Positions 22,332-35,527 of a stretch of DNA of 64,000 nt are shown here, in pieces. Below the pieces are notes generated by a model. That model saw only the letters and a program-made list of their open reading frames with translations, was not told the origin of the DNA and did no database searches. Source of the stretch: Paramecium tetraurelia (Eukaryota; Ciliophora; Oligohymenophorea; Peniculida; Parameciidae). How positions within the stretch are numbered: the first letter of the stretch is position 1; the number at the start of each line of letters is the position of its first letter. Location: positions 385,337 through 449,336 of the forward strand of contig NW_001799399.1 in the NCBI RefSeq assembly GCF_000165425.1. Direction: 5' to 3'. The position numbers were made by a program, and so were the translations under genes.

Positions 22332-24373
22332 ATGGATAACTAGAACGATTAATTTTAGATTAGTTCCAATGAAGCAGTTGAAACCAGAACATAAGACCCT
22401 CAAAATCAGATGAATATTGCCGATTAGTATGAAAAAATACAATATTTAGATTTTAATAAGATACTTACTTGAATTAACATGTGTAAGGAGGAGTTAGAGA
22501 AGTATATATCCCTAAGGAGCCAAAAGCTATGCAGCCAAGTTCTATGACAAATGCTTTGAGAGCAGAACTTAAAGATTAATAGAGGGCATAATTATAAGGC
22601 TCTTATCAATAATATGAAGCATCTCTCTTTGGACAATAAGTCCCTGTTTAATAATAATAATAAATTTAATAATAACAACAATAGTAGTAGTTTATCTAGC
22701 AAATCCCATAAAACTAATAATATCCAAACAATATTAATAGGGTGAACATTTCCAAAAATAATGTCAAATAACAAGTATCTCAATAATAATAATAATAGCA
22801 ATCAAGTTAAGGGCTATTTGGATAAGTTAAGGATTATTTTAGTAATTTATTTGGAGGTGATCCTCAGTATTAATATAAATACGAACCTAAATCATAATAT
22901 GATGATGATGACGATATCTTATAGCAATATTAAAAACAAGGTGGATTGCCAGTGAATATTGAAGATATGATTGAGCTAAAAGTTGAAGCATAATATGATT
23001 ATTGCAAACTAAAAAAGTCAGAAAAATAAATTATACCAGCGATGGTAAGCATCATTACTAAAGATATTGAATAATATGCCAAAAACAATTCTTCAATTGA
23101 GGCAGGCATTGATTTAATATGTGTTATTGATAAAAGTGGAAGTATGAGTGGATAAAAAATTGAAAGTGTCCAATAATCTCTTGTATAATTATTGAATTTC
23201 CTTAGTGAAAAGGATAGATTATGTCTCATAGTATTTGATGGAGGAGCAAAAAGACACACTCCATTAAAGACCTTGACGGAAGGAAATAAAAAATATTTTA
23301 AAGGTGCTATAGCTGCTATATCTGCTGGAGGATCAACTAATATTGCAGCAGGTACTGACATTGCATTTTAGCAAATCCAATAAAGAAAAATGAAGAATTA
23401 AGTCACTTCCATATTTCTATTGTCTGATGGTTAAGACTCTGGAGCAGCTGAGCGTATCCAAAAATAAAAGGATAGGATTAGTGATGTAGTAACTATCCAT
23501 TCATTTGGCTATGGAAATGATCATGATGCTGATTTGATGTCCAAAATTTGCAAAGTAGGACAAGGAAGTTTTTATTATATTGAAAATGTGAAATTGTTAG
23601 ATGAATTCTTTGCAGATGCTTTAGGTAGATTATCTTCAGCTTTGGCAGAGAAGGTTTAAATTGACATTAAATGTGCCCCACAAATACCCTATCAAGATGT
23701 ATAAATCCAAAAAACATATGGTGATATGTGGAAATCATTTGAATAAGGCAGATTCTATTAGATTAATGTTCCTTAGATTGCTTCAGATTCTAGAAAAGAT
23801 TATGTTTTTGAAATCGCACTCCCTCCTTTTACAGACTAAATCCTAGACGAATAAAGAGTTCCTTAAGTTGTTCAAGTTTATTTATAATTCAATAACACAT
23901 TTTCAAAACAAACATACTAAAAGGTTTCATCCTTATAGCTCAAATTATATAATGAAGAGGAATAAATTGGTGAAAATGATCCGAATGCAGATGTCACCAG
24001 AGAATTCTTACGTGTTTAAGCCACAGAAGCCATTGAATAAGCTAGAATGAAATGTGATTAATTCAAAAACGAAGAAGCTGAAGATATGTTAGAAAAAATG
24101 AAGTAAAATATTCTAACTGATTAAAAAATGGCAAAAGTATCTGCTTAAGCCATTCTTGATATTGATTAAGCTAAAAATGCAAGTAAAAGAGCTAATTACT
24201 AAAATTTCGGAAAGAAATAAATGTTTTAGATGGAAGTGAACAATTATTAGTAAGAGGGATTGAATGCCCAATTTGATTAATTAGGTCAATAGATGTAATA
24301 AATTGATCAAGGAATGTTTTAGAATAGAAAACAACTCAAAATGGTGTAGGAAGTGTAGAAAAAGAAATATTGA
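22332..24373 (+). CDS. von Willebrand factor A domain protein with poly-Q stretch
   Basis: About 670 residues from ATG at 22332 to TGA at 24371-24373, with one 23-nt intron near 22416-22438. The vWA domain spans roughly residues 250-430: DLICVIDKSGSMSGQKIE carries the MIDAS metal site (DxSxS), with AISAGGSTNI and IFLLSDGQDSGAAERI downstream. A C-terminal helical region with conserved acidic and Gln residues follows. Before the vWA domain is a glutamine-rich region written largely in TAA/TAG codons. Such vWA proteins in ciliates resemble the inter-alpha-trypsin/copine-like soluble group; the ligand is unknown. Confidence 0.75.
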
Positions 24374-24416
24374 AAATTTATTAAATTATTTTATTAAAAC
24401 TTATTTTATACCATTC

Positions 24417-25727
24417 TCATTATATTTGAACACTTTTAAGTTTGGTTAACAAAGCTGATAATTTTTTATGCAAGTTTTACCAATCATCTTTGGCTAACAA
24501 TTTTTTAAAGTTATCTCTAACATATTATATTTCATTACAAGATGAAAATTCTTTATTAAGATTAATCAATTTAAGCTGAAACATTTTACGATTGAATTGC
24601 ATGAATAACCCAAATCTCCACCTCTTCTAATTTGATCTACAATTAATATATATTCAATTCATACATTCAAAGCATCAGCTATTTCTTAATAGGAGTAACT
24701 CTATTTTTAACTTGATAATTAAATAAATTTGGCAATCCTTGTCTAATTCAAATATTGCTCAACATTTAGATCTAATCTCACTTTATATTCATACTTAATG
24801 ATTTGAAATAACCTTCTTCCTTCACTAAAAAGGCTGATGCTCCTGATAAATCACCTGCAAGCACTAGTTTTATAAGCTAGCCCAATTGTGTTTTTTCAAT
24901 AACCTAAAAATTAGAGCATTAAGTGATTTCACATAATTTTAAGTAGGATTGCTTAACATATTAAAAATGAACTCAGTACATTGATGTTTTAGAAGCTAAT
25001 AAATGTCTTAATGTATTATTCTTAAGAAGTGCTGATGTTTCTCAAAATGTATTCAGAAATTAGTATAACATATTGTTAGCTACAAGTATTAATGATGTTA
25101 TATACTCTTGAGGATCTATCAAATCTGAGATTGCATTTAATATTTTCAAGACTTCAGGGCCACTGAGAGTCCATAAATTCAAGAATTCCTTAAGGTTTGA
25201 AATAATGGGTGATATAATTAGTTACTAAGTATTCCATTTCTTTGCACATTCAAGTAATTTCAAAAACAGATTCTATGACAATGATGATGAACTCAATGCA
25301 TTGAACAATTGTGCTACACTTTTGAATAGTGATGCAGAGTTACATTTTCGTTTTAAAAATGGCTTCTTCATTAATCTATTCGATGTGCTTTAGAAAGAGA
25401 TCAACGATGATTTATTATTCCTTCGACTCAAGTTTAGTCATCCAATATTGAATTGCAGAATAGATTGGTTGTAATACTAAAATATGATTTGCTGAATACA
25501 AGTTTTATCTGATGACAAATTGATAATCTCTAGAGTGGATACTATTAAATCTTTGTATTTCTCTGACTCCAATAATTCATCAAAAACAGCACCGAAATCA
25601 GCAATTTTGTTATGATGACTTGAGTTAAATTTCACAATTGTACTTAGACGAACAATGCTTTTGTAATAATTCCATAGTTTTTTGGCTGCTCAATCCTTAG
25701 CCTAGGTATTGGAAATGTAAAGACATG
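24417..25727 (-). CDS. Translation initiation factor 3 subunit M (eIF3m)
   Basis: A PCI-domain protein assembled from several exons. Internal helices (LRILNA-type repeats: SGPEVLKILNAISDLIDPQE; AKKWNTQQLIISPIISNL) match the eIF3m helical part. The end, DNFKKLLAKDDWQNLHKKLS, matches the eIF3m C-terminus after the PCI winged helix (IEKTQLGQLIKLVLAGDLSG region). eIF3m is a structural subunit of the eIF3 complex that recruits the 40S subunit. At least five tiny introns are required and not all borders are settled. The 5' end is uncertain: ATG at 25727 is followed by frames I could not join cleanly. CSN7 is the nearest alternative, but the C-terminus favours eIF3m. Confidence 0.6.
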
Positions 25728-25774
25728 TCAATAATCAATTAATAAATTAATTTTACCACACATAATTACGAAAT

Positions 25775-27110
25775 TCAATTATTTAATTATACAATAATAA
25801 AAGTTATATCATCTCTTCCAGGACTGTTCAACTTCCAAGAGTTAATCGCTTCCATCATTAATTTCTCCCCTGCCTAGTCAAGTTCTCCCTTCTCATAATA
25901 AGGAACCACGATATTCATGACCTATTGTGAGTAGATAATGCTATCCTTACTTCCTCATTTGATAAATACTCCCATACTCCATCAGAAGCAATAACTAGGA
26001 ATTTATCATTTTGTGACAAGGTGAATTGAAATACTTCAGGAATGCTACTGACTCCAGCCTATGCTCCTATTTTATCTCCCATACTTCTAGTCATGGCCAA
26101 ACCAGGAGCATCAATGTAAGAGAGCCAAACTCTTTCTGGACCCACATTATTTCCAAAGAAATCTATATAATATCTCATTATTTTTAGATCACCTCTTGAA
26201 GTTTGAATCCTCCCACCAGCTTAAAGAATTCTTTGCTTTTCAGACTCATCTGATGGTTTATGATCTCTTGTTATTGGTATTGATCTCCAACCATTGCAAT
26301 TTCTACACAATATAGCTCTGGAATCCCCAACATTGGCTGTCCATAATTAGTTTTATTGAATCATAGCTATGACTGTAGTCGACCCAGAGAGTGCTGTATC
26401 AAATGAACTTTAAAGAATCTCTGAATTTGTTAATTCAAAGGCATTTTTAAAGCATTCTTCCATATCTGGATTTTATGATTATAATTAGAACTCCAAATAG
26501 ACTAATTTGAGTCACTTCATATACTTGGTAATCTTTATTTGATAATATCTGAGACAAAATGTCCATTTACTCCGTGGCCATCACAAATTCCAATTAACCC
26601 ACAATTTTAACTTTTCTAAATTACTGCTCATTTGTACCTCTCAATATTAGATGGAAAGACAATGGCTGCATCTTGATTTGTCTTTGTTTATTTATTGACT
26701 TAGCAACCAGCTTTAGTTTTATGAACAAATTTAAATCCTTGCCATTATTTTGCTCCTCCTTTCTTTTTATGATAAGTGATATTCTTTTCAGGACTTTCAG
26801 ATATTCTTTATTCAGGTGTAAATGACGTTTTCTTTTGTTTCTGCTTTTGTTTCTTCTGCTCCTCATCTCTTGGAGTTTGGTTCAATTAAATTTCATATTT
26901 AGATTTAGAAATTTCATTTCTATTTTCCAGTTTAGGTAACCGATTTGGAATTCGTTACCCATTCCCTTAATTGAGTATTGAGATCGGTTATTCGACTAAT
27001 TTAATTCCATAATTACTATTCTCCATAGAATTAAATTCTGCCTTTCTCATGTTTACTAATGATGGTAATGAAATTTTATGATTTCTCTAATCTGTCTCAT
27101 CTGCGGTCAT
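25775..27110 (-). CDS. PP2C-type Ser/Thr phosphatase with apparent frame break
   Basis: From ATG at 27110. A ~130-residue charged N-terminal extension precedes the catalytic domain: KTNQDAAIVFPSNI, GICDGHGVNGHFVSD, SGSTTVIAMI, ANVGDSRAIL, RDHKPSDESEKQRI, GLAMTRSMGD, VIASDGVWEYLSNEE, GRDDITFIIVQ. The metal-binding Asp residues of DGHG, SDG and GRDD are all present. It should be a Mg/Mn-dependent phosphatase. Introns of 27, 23 and 29 nt. Between FVHKTKAGCQVNK and the following TNQDAAI the reading frame shifts by one base near 26685-26705, and no intron of acceptable size fits. It starts 47 bp upstream of the eIF3m gene on the same strand. Confidence 0.8.
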
Positions 27111-27385
27111 TTTATATCTTTTTTATAGGAGAGGCTTCTAGGTTCTTTACTATTTCAATTTATATACCTATGCAATTCCAGTTAATTTTCTCCTTAAGGA
27201 TGTCTTGGTGGTTTTAACGAATTAAAATCTAAATAACAATAATCTATAATTTGGTTGAATTATAAAGATTTATGAATTAATTGAGGAGTAGAGTATAAGT
27301 ACCTATGTGAGAAGTTTATCTGGTTTTAAAATCAAACTAGTGCTATTAGCTTTAAGTTAACATAATTTATATAATAATTTATAAA

Positions 27386-27850
27386 ATGAGAGTCTCAGAG
27401 AGTGTTGGTCAAAAATTAAGGAGAGTAAATATTAATTATTCAGATTTGGAATTGACTGAGAATTCTCTTGAATATTACTTGAAACCCTTGAAACCCAAAT
27501 TAAATTATTACAAGCTCTTACCAAAACAACAATCCCCTAAGAGAGATATAGCCCATACTATCTCATGCAGAATCAGATCTTAAATCATTGCTTAATAATA
27601 AACTGAACCAATCAATTAAAAGAGTTTATAGACTCTTACTCTTCGACATCTCATTCCACAAAATCCCAATCGCACTTTTATGCTAAGAAACAAGAAGCCC
27701 AGCATTTAGGATCGTTATAAATAGATTATGGTAAAATTAAATCAAAAATAGGAATATAATGTTGATGAGCAATTCACAGAATTAAGAAGATTAATAACTC
27801 GACAAAAAAAATCATCAAGTCTTGGAAAGAGAGTTAAATTTTTATCATGA
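27386..27850 (+). CDS. Small basic hypothetical protein
   Basis: A single exon of 154 codons from ATG at 27386 to TGA at 27848-27850, with clear codon structure. The protein is basic and Gln/Leu-rich (SLQTLTLRHLIPQNPNRTF; RRLITRQKKSSSLGKR). No domain or signal recognised. About 275 bp separate it from the divergent PP2C gene. Confidence 0.55.
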
Positions 27851-28130
27851 TTCTTTATTTATTTAATATTATTAATGTTTCTAGTTGATTTATCATGTAA
27901 AAATATCATAAATATATAATGTACTATTGTATAGATATAAGATTTTCTCAATCTATTTTTTAGATATTTGAAAAAATCTTTGGGCAGATTAGATTCTATA
28001 ATTTTAATGACAATTAGGTAGTTATGCTAAAGTTGTAATAGTGATTTCAAAAGTGATCAATTTTTGTTTTATCCTAGTTCTTTAGTTCCAACTGCAATCT
28101 ATTTTAATAAAAAAGATTTAACATCAAAGA

Positions 28131-28671
28131 ATGAAAATAAGCCAAGCAGAAGGACCGATATATAAAATAAATTCATTTTAAAAAGCTAAATAAAATGATA
28201 ATTCATAGATGTGTAATTCAGATATGAGGGTTGCTTAGGTTAAATAAGATAATATATGGAATGAATAATAGATGATAGCATTGTCGATTATTAAAAATGT
28301 ATTGGCACAAAATTAGTAAAATTTTCTAACTACTTTAAAATGTATAGAATTAATTTTTAAATTGAAAAATTTTTAGTTGCTTTTGGATAAATATGAATAA
28401 AATTACTTAGCTTATTAAATTTGTAAATTTTAACTAATTTTTTTGATATATCATATAGATTGATGTCTCTTAAAATTATTTGGATAAAATTGAATGGTAA
28501 TTACTTAAAATAAATAAAATAAAATAAAGGATATAATTATAATTAATTAAGTAATATGGTGATAAAGCAAATTAGTTTTATTGCAAATTCAATTTAGTTA
28601 ACGAATAAAATTTCAAGAAAATAATGATAAAACTGATAGTTGAGAAATTAAAAAGATTTCTTTATGATTGA
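28131..28671 (+). CDS. Hypothetical protein, one splice junction unresolved
   Basis: ATG at 28131 opens a frame of ~110 codons with protein-like content (NVLAQNQQNFLTTLKCIELI; FKLKNFQLLLDKYEQNYLAY). A second protein-like stretch from about 28475 (VSQNYLDKIEWQLLKINK; FKKIMIKLIVEKLKRFLYD) ends at TGA 28669-28671. The two are out of phase by one base and the obvious 36-nt GT...TAG segment between them does not correct it. It may be one gene with a junction I missed, or a damaged gene. Function unknown. Confidence 0.35.
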
Positions 28672-28895
28672 AAGATCACATCTAATAGACATTTTTTATT
28701 TATGTTAAAATATATAATATATTTTTTGAAATTTATCAAACTTAAGTGGATTCCTATAAATTACTATCAGAAACTTTGCAATTAAAGTTCTAAGTCAGAA
28801 ATCAGCTCGATTGAAACCATAAAAATATAAAAATCAACAATAAGAAGAAAATAAGAAGTGTTAGTAAAATAAATGATAAATTATTACTTTATTTA

Positions 28896-30213
28896 ATGTA
28901 TAGAATTATTTTAATATTAAAGTGTTTGCTTTGGTATTTTGGAAAGTGGGATGTAGATTTGACTTGGCTACCTTATTTCTCAAATCCATATACGCAATAT
29001 TCTAATATTAGGGAAGCAAAATATCTTATAGCTAATAACTACAATCCATATAATACGGATGGAATATTTTAGAAACCTTTGATTGTTTATGGATTGAATT
29101 TGATTGATAACGATATCATATTTCTAATAGCTGACATTTTAGTGTGCTTTTTGATTGTATAATTATTTGGGGCAAAGTAGGGATATAGGATGTCGATTTC
29201 ACTATTTTATCATTTGAATCCAATCACTGTAAAAATGTTCTATAAAGTAGTTTGCGAATCTTATTTTAAAGAATACAAATGTATTTGACCACATATTTTT
29301 GTTGTTAACCATATTATCAGCACTTAAAATGAAAATTCTATCCCCTATTTTATTTGGAATTTTACTATATTTAAACCCATAATATTTTATTGTGCTAGCT
29401 GCAATTTCTGTAATCTTTAGAAGAGATTCTTCGAAAACCTCAAAATTTGCTTTTAAATTGATAATATTTTTATTAGTGAGCATTGCAACTATTTGCTTAT
29501 TATTATACAACTCATATAAAATAACTGGGGATTGGTAATTTATAGAAAAAACCTACATAGATTATTATTTCCCTAAAGATCATAAGCCAACAATAGGATT
29601 TTTATGGGCATTATTTTCAGGAGTATGTTTAATAGTATATTTTAGTTATTCTCAAAGTATAAATCTTTATATCATGCATTTTTTATGTTGTTGCCTGCTT
29701 GCTATATTCTACCCTTGTATAATTTGTTTGTGAAATACGCTAAGAGAGAGAAAGAGTATCTTGGATTTATGATTGGAGTTTCTTTGTTTGTAATTATTGA
29801 CACTTAATATTTAGTGTAGTTTCTTATACTTTCAGTATATAGCCATATCAGATCTTATAATAATATTTATACTTTTATTCTAAAGATATGATTGGCTATT
29901 CAATTCATTGCCAACAATAGTTATTGTTCATGCAGGATGCTTAATATTATTCTTAGGTGGTGGCTTATAACTAACTTGGACACATTCTTTTACAGGAAAT
30001 CCAAATTTTACATTCTTTTAGGTGTTTGTGTCATATGTGTTTTATGTAATTTTGGTTTCTGAAGGAGTGAGAGAAATGTTAAAGTTTAGAACAATTTAAA
30101 AGAAGGAAGAGAAGGAAAATATTAAATAAGTTGAAGAGAATGAAAATTAATCGGATGAGTAGAATGAGAAGGAAACGAAGGAATAGACAAACAAAAAAGA
30201 AAAAGAAGATTGA
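28896..30213 (+). CDS. GPI transamidase subunit PIG-U
   Basis: About 420 residues from ATG at 28896 (MYRIILILKCLLWYFGKWDV). Multi-pass membrane protein with landmarks of PIG-U/CDC91: QKPLIVYGLNLIDNDIIFLI, SLFYHLNPIT, DHKPTIGFLWALFSG, LFSKYKSLYHAFFMLLP, and TGNPNFTFFQVFV. PIG-U is part of the ER complex that attaches GPI anchors, the anchor type of ciliate surface antigens. Introns: 19 nt (GTAAAAATG...AAAG), 23 nt (GTATGTT...TTTAG) and 22 nt (GTGTAG...TTCAG). The end is an unusual hydrophilic tail of ~50 Glu/Lys/Gln residues before TGA 30211-30213. Confidence 0.8.
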
Positions 30214-30230
30214 TACACAAAAAAGGTTGA

Positions 30231-31067
30231 TCATTATTGTTTTATTAATTTATAACATTCAAGACTGCATGCTTTCTATTACATTTTTGGAATACGATAT
30301 CTAGCTAGATTAGAACAATTTGAGCAATATTTATCATCTTCAACTATCATTTTTGAGGGATTAGGTAAAGATGAGTTCATATATTTTGGCATTATGATAA
30401 ATGTACCTTCGCTATTAGATTTGTATTTGATGATGATATCATTTTGAGGTAGAGATCTATATTTGTGAGTGTCTTCTGTTTTTTTGTCTTCTTATTATTG
30501 TCTTTGCTTTTATTTTCTTCCTATTTCATTCAAGATTTTATCGACAGTCATTTACTTTTGTTCTTCTTGTTGCTTCTGTAATTTTTCTTTTCTTTGTAGT
30601 TCTTTCTAACTTTTGGATATCATCTCTTCTTCTGTGAAAGCCAAGTCTTTCTTAGATTTCGAATTTTTCGAAGGCAATTATAGGAATTCACTTCCATCCA
30701 AATTGCCCAAACTATACATATGCATTTGTCTTTTAGTAAACTTCTTTTCTTTTGAAGAGACAGATAAGTTAACATCATTTTCAAGATCCATTTCCTCTTC
30801 AAATTCATCATCAGGCACATCATCTTCGCCATTAGAAATTTCATCTTCAATGGATTCATCTATAATAGGTGATTTCTATTTTGGAGGTCTGCCACGACCC
30901 CTTTTTTCCATAACCATTGAAGCTTTTAATTTGATCTTGTTGCTTTCAAATAGATTACGATATCTATCTATCATTTCTTCGGAAGGTCTTTCAGCTTCTA
31001 ACTCATTTAGGATGTCATTATTAAAAACAATTTGCACCCTAAACTCTTTTGGCAGATTGGCTTTCAT
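30231..31067 (-). CDS. INO80 complex subunit B-like protein (PAPA-1 + zf-HIT)
   Basis: A single frame of ~278 residues from ATG at 31067 to TGA at 30231-30233. In order: an AT-hook-like KRGRGRPPK (~residues 55-63), an acidic stretch, a PAPA-1-type region (FTKRQMHMYSLG, then FTEEEMISKSQKELQRKEK, then MTVDKILNE), and a C-terminal HIT zinc finger (YCSNCSNLARYRIP, ACSLECYK). PAPA-1 followed by zf-HIT is the layout of INO80B/Ies2, which activates the INO80 nucleosome remodeller. It converges with PIG-U at a 17-bp gap. Confidence 0.75.
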
Positions 31068-31094
31068 AAAATATAAATATATTTATAAAGTTAA

Positions 31095-32204
31095 TCAAGT
31101 TTCTACATAAATGAGTATAATTGTAATATCATCTCTTGCTGCTTCTAATTGATCCCACTTTGTATAAGTTTCTCCAAGTATTCTCTAAATCGCAGACTCT
31201 ACATCTATTTAATTTAATGGAGGATAATAATTATGAAGTATCTTTTAAATACTTTCATAATCCATTTTGTCCCATAAACCATCACTGCCAATCAATACAA
31301 ACCCGTTATTTGGAATCTTATACCTTAATATTTCAGGATCTGCTATCACTCCTACTTGTTTTGCTACCAAATCCCCAATTGATCTTGACATTGCCAAACC
31401 TGGGATATCTTCATGTGGCAACCAAACTCGATAAGCACCTTATCTTTTACCGTCAAAAAAACTTTATTCCACTCTTCCTCCTTAACCCAAAATTCTCTTT
31501 AGTTCAATGGATTTGTTAGGCTTGTGATCAAATGATAAGGCTCTATTGAACCATGCATCTCCTGATCTATAAAAGAAGACTGCTCTTGAATCACCTACGT
31601 TGGCACAGAATATTTTTGAACCCATAAAATATGTTACTATTGCTGTGGATCCACTAAAATTACAAGCGATATTTGAATTATCTACCTAAATTAAATTAGA
31701 TTTTTACTAATTCATTTTCGATGTGTTGAAATGTATTAATTAAAATTTATTTTATATCATTAGCATTGCTGGTTCTATTTTCAAGTAATTTATTTTCTAA
31801 TACTTTAGGCATCAATTATGAAATTAATTTAGAAATAAAATGGCCATTTTATCCATGACCATCAAACACTCCAAACAAATGCCAATCAATCTGATTACAT
31901 AAGTACTTCTTAATTATTAGACTGTCTTAATTTATCTTCAATCTCTTTCTATTCGTCTACCCTGCTAGAGTTCTATAATATTTGACAATTAATCAAACTT
32001 GACAGTTATGTATTTCACACATTAATGTTCCTCCTACAACTCTGTCTGTATACGTTGTAAAGGTTCCGGATGAATTGGAGGCAATTTATCAACAATTGTT
32101 TGCATAGATTAATTGTTCAATTTCTTCATAGTAGCCTTCTAGTTGGTTGTACTTATAGAACGGGGAATTTTGACTTATTTTAAGATGTCTAATTTTTAAT
32201 TCAT
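31095..32204 (-). CDS. PP2C-type Ser/Thr phosphatase
   Basis: From ATG at 32204. Catalytic motifs: RKRLKINQDSLIIKK, HLFGVFDGHGQNGHFIS, GSTAIVTYFMGS, ANVGDSRAVFF, DHKPNKSIELKRIL, GLAMSRSIGD, LIGSDGLWDKMD, ARDDITIILI, with all metal-binding Asp residues. Introns of 26 nt (GTTTGATTAA...TATAG) and 22 nt (GTAAAAATCT...TTTAG) restore frame exactly. The N-terminal ~75 residues are Gln/Lys-rich. It is a paralogue of the PP2C gene at 25775-27110 but has an intact frame. Stop at 31095-31097, 27 bp from the INO80B-like start. Confidence 0.85.
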
Positions 32205-32227
32205 ATATATTATTAATAATTATAATA

Positions 32228-33793
32228 TCATTAAAATGGTCCCACTCTTTATCCTTATAATTGCATTTAAGTGCTTCTTACATTAAACACACCCTCAATT
32301 ACTGTTTGCTACAAATCTCCTGTCACTTGCTTCTCTCCTAAGTCTATATTGAAGTTTTTAACAAATAATGGATTTGGATTTGATAGCACATCATCATTGC
32401 ATGACAAACCATCCAAATATTATTTTAGTAATGATTGTAGTTAATTGCTCTCATTCTATAAGGCCTCTTTTTGTTTCTGAATAGCTAAGATATCCAGCAA
32501 AACCTTAAATTGAATGTTATTTATATACCTTGTTGTATCTCTTATAGAAATTGTTTAGATAAGCAAATTCTTCATATTCCTCCTTTTGTATGGCTTCAAA
32601 ATCATTCTTTAAATTCTCTGGGATTTAATCCATATCCACTGTATCCTCATAAAATGGCAGTACTTTCTCTCTTTCTGTTTCCAATCTCCTACATAACTCA
32701 GCTGTTTTTAAAATTTTCTCACCCAACTCCTTATATTCTGTCAATTTCAAAACAGCATTTCGACTATTATTTACTAATTCTTTCAACAATCTTTACTATT
32801 CCTCTCTAAATTTGTTCATTTTCTATTTTAAATCTTAGTAATTCTTGGCAATGTTTTCTTTTTCCTTTTTCAAAGCCTAATTCCTAGCATTGCATTCCTT
32901 AGTATGTTATAAGATTTTATATTTGGTTAGATCAATCTTTGCTTTTTTACTAGCTATCGATCTAACCAATCTCTCTATCTTTTTTGACATATCTTTATTG
33001 GCATCATAATATTTAGTGTGATCTTCTGTTTTCTTTGCAGTATCAGATTGATATTTTTAGTGCATCTACTCTAAATCATTATAAAATTTAGTTTGTTTAT
33101 CTTCTAACTATTATTTCATCTGACTAGTGTCTTCAACATCCTTATTCTTTGTCTCCTCTCTATTTGTTTAATGTTAATTCTTAGCTAACTCTGCCTTCCT
33201 CTTCTCCTCCTCTTCGACTGTTTTAATCATGTCTTCCAACTCTTTAACCTACTATTTATGAGTCTTAGTCATATCATCAAATTCAATCTAAAATTCTTCT
33301 TACAGTATTTTGATATCTCTTTCAAACTCCTCCAACAAAGCCCTGTTTCTACTCTCCTATAATAAATGGAAATTTTCCAAATGAATAAGATGGTTCCTTA
33401 ATGCAATTTGATATTGATCCTCAGCCTCATCTAAATTCTTATCAAGCATTTGAATGAATGCTTCTTTTGAATCTAATTCTCTTTTATTGTTTTATGAGTA
33501 TAATTCGATATCTTGTTTCAATTATTCCGTTTTTACAGCCCTCATTGTCCTTCTCCAATAAGCCATTAGTTTCTTCGTATTGAAATTAACAATCTTCTAC
33601 TCCTCCCTAATTTTACTCCGCAGTTACTCTTTTTTAAACTAGTTATAGGACACACTCTTACTTAGGCCTACTTTTGACTCTCTTCGAATTCCTGCTAAGA
33701 CTTAGTTATCTGTCTTATTTTGATATTTCTCTTCTACTCTGTACCTCCAGGCTTGGTCGTACGACCTTTCAGGGTTTTACCTAATAATGCCAT
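32228..33793 (-). CDS. DRC2: Dynein regulatory complex subunit 2 (DRC2/CCDC65)
   Basis: About 510 residues from ATG at 33793 to TGA at 32228-32230, with one 25-nt intron near 32505-32529. An almost continuous coiled coil whose blocks match CCDC65: [115 protein letters not shown]2 is a core part of the nexin-dynein regulatory complex that links axonemal doublets and controls ciliary beating, as expected for a ciliated cell. Confidence 0.85.
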
Positions 33794-33835
33794 TTTATAT
33801 ATAATAAGAAAAATTAGAATTAACAGAATAACAAC

Positions 33836-35466
<1,631 letters not shown>

Positions 35467-35527
35467 CTTTTTTATATGTTTAATATTAATATTCTAAGTT
35501 TCCCCCCATATTGTATATTTAAATTAA

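Noticed and set aside
23000-23361. Minus-strand open frame of 120 codons
   Set aside because: It is the antisense shadow of the vWA domain, which has the MIDAS motif on the plus strand.
30613-31110. Plus-strand open frame of 165 codons
   Set aside because: It is antisense to the INO80B-like gene, whose zinc finger and AT-hook are on the minus strand.
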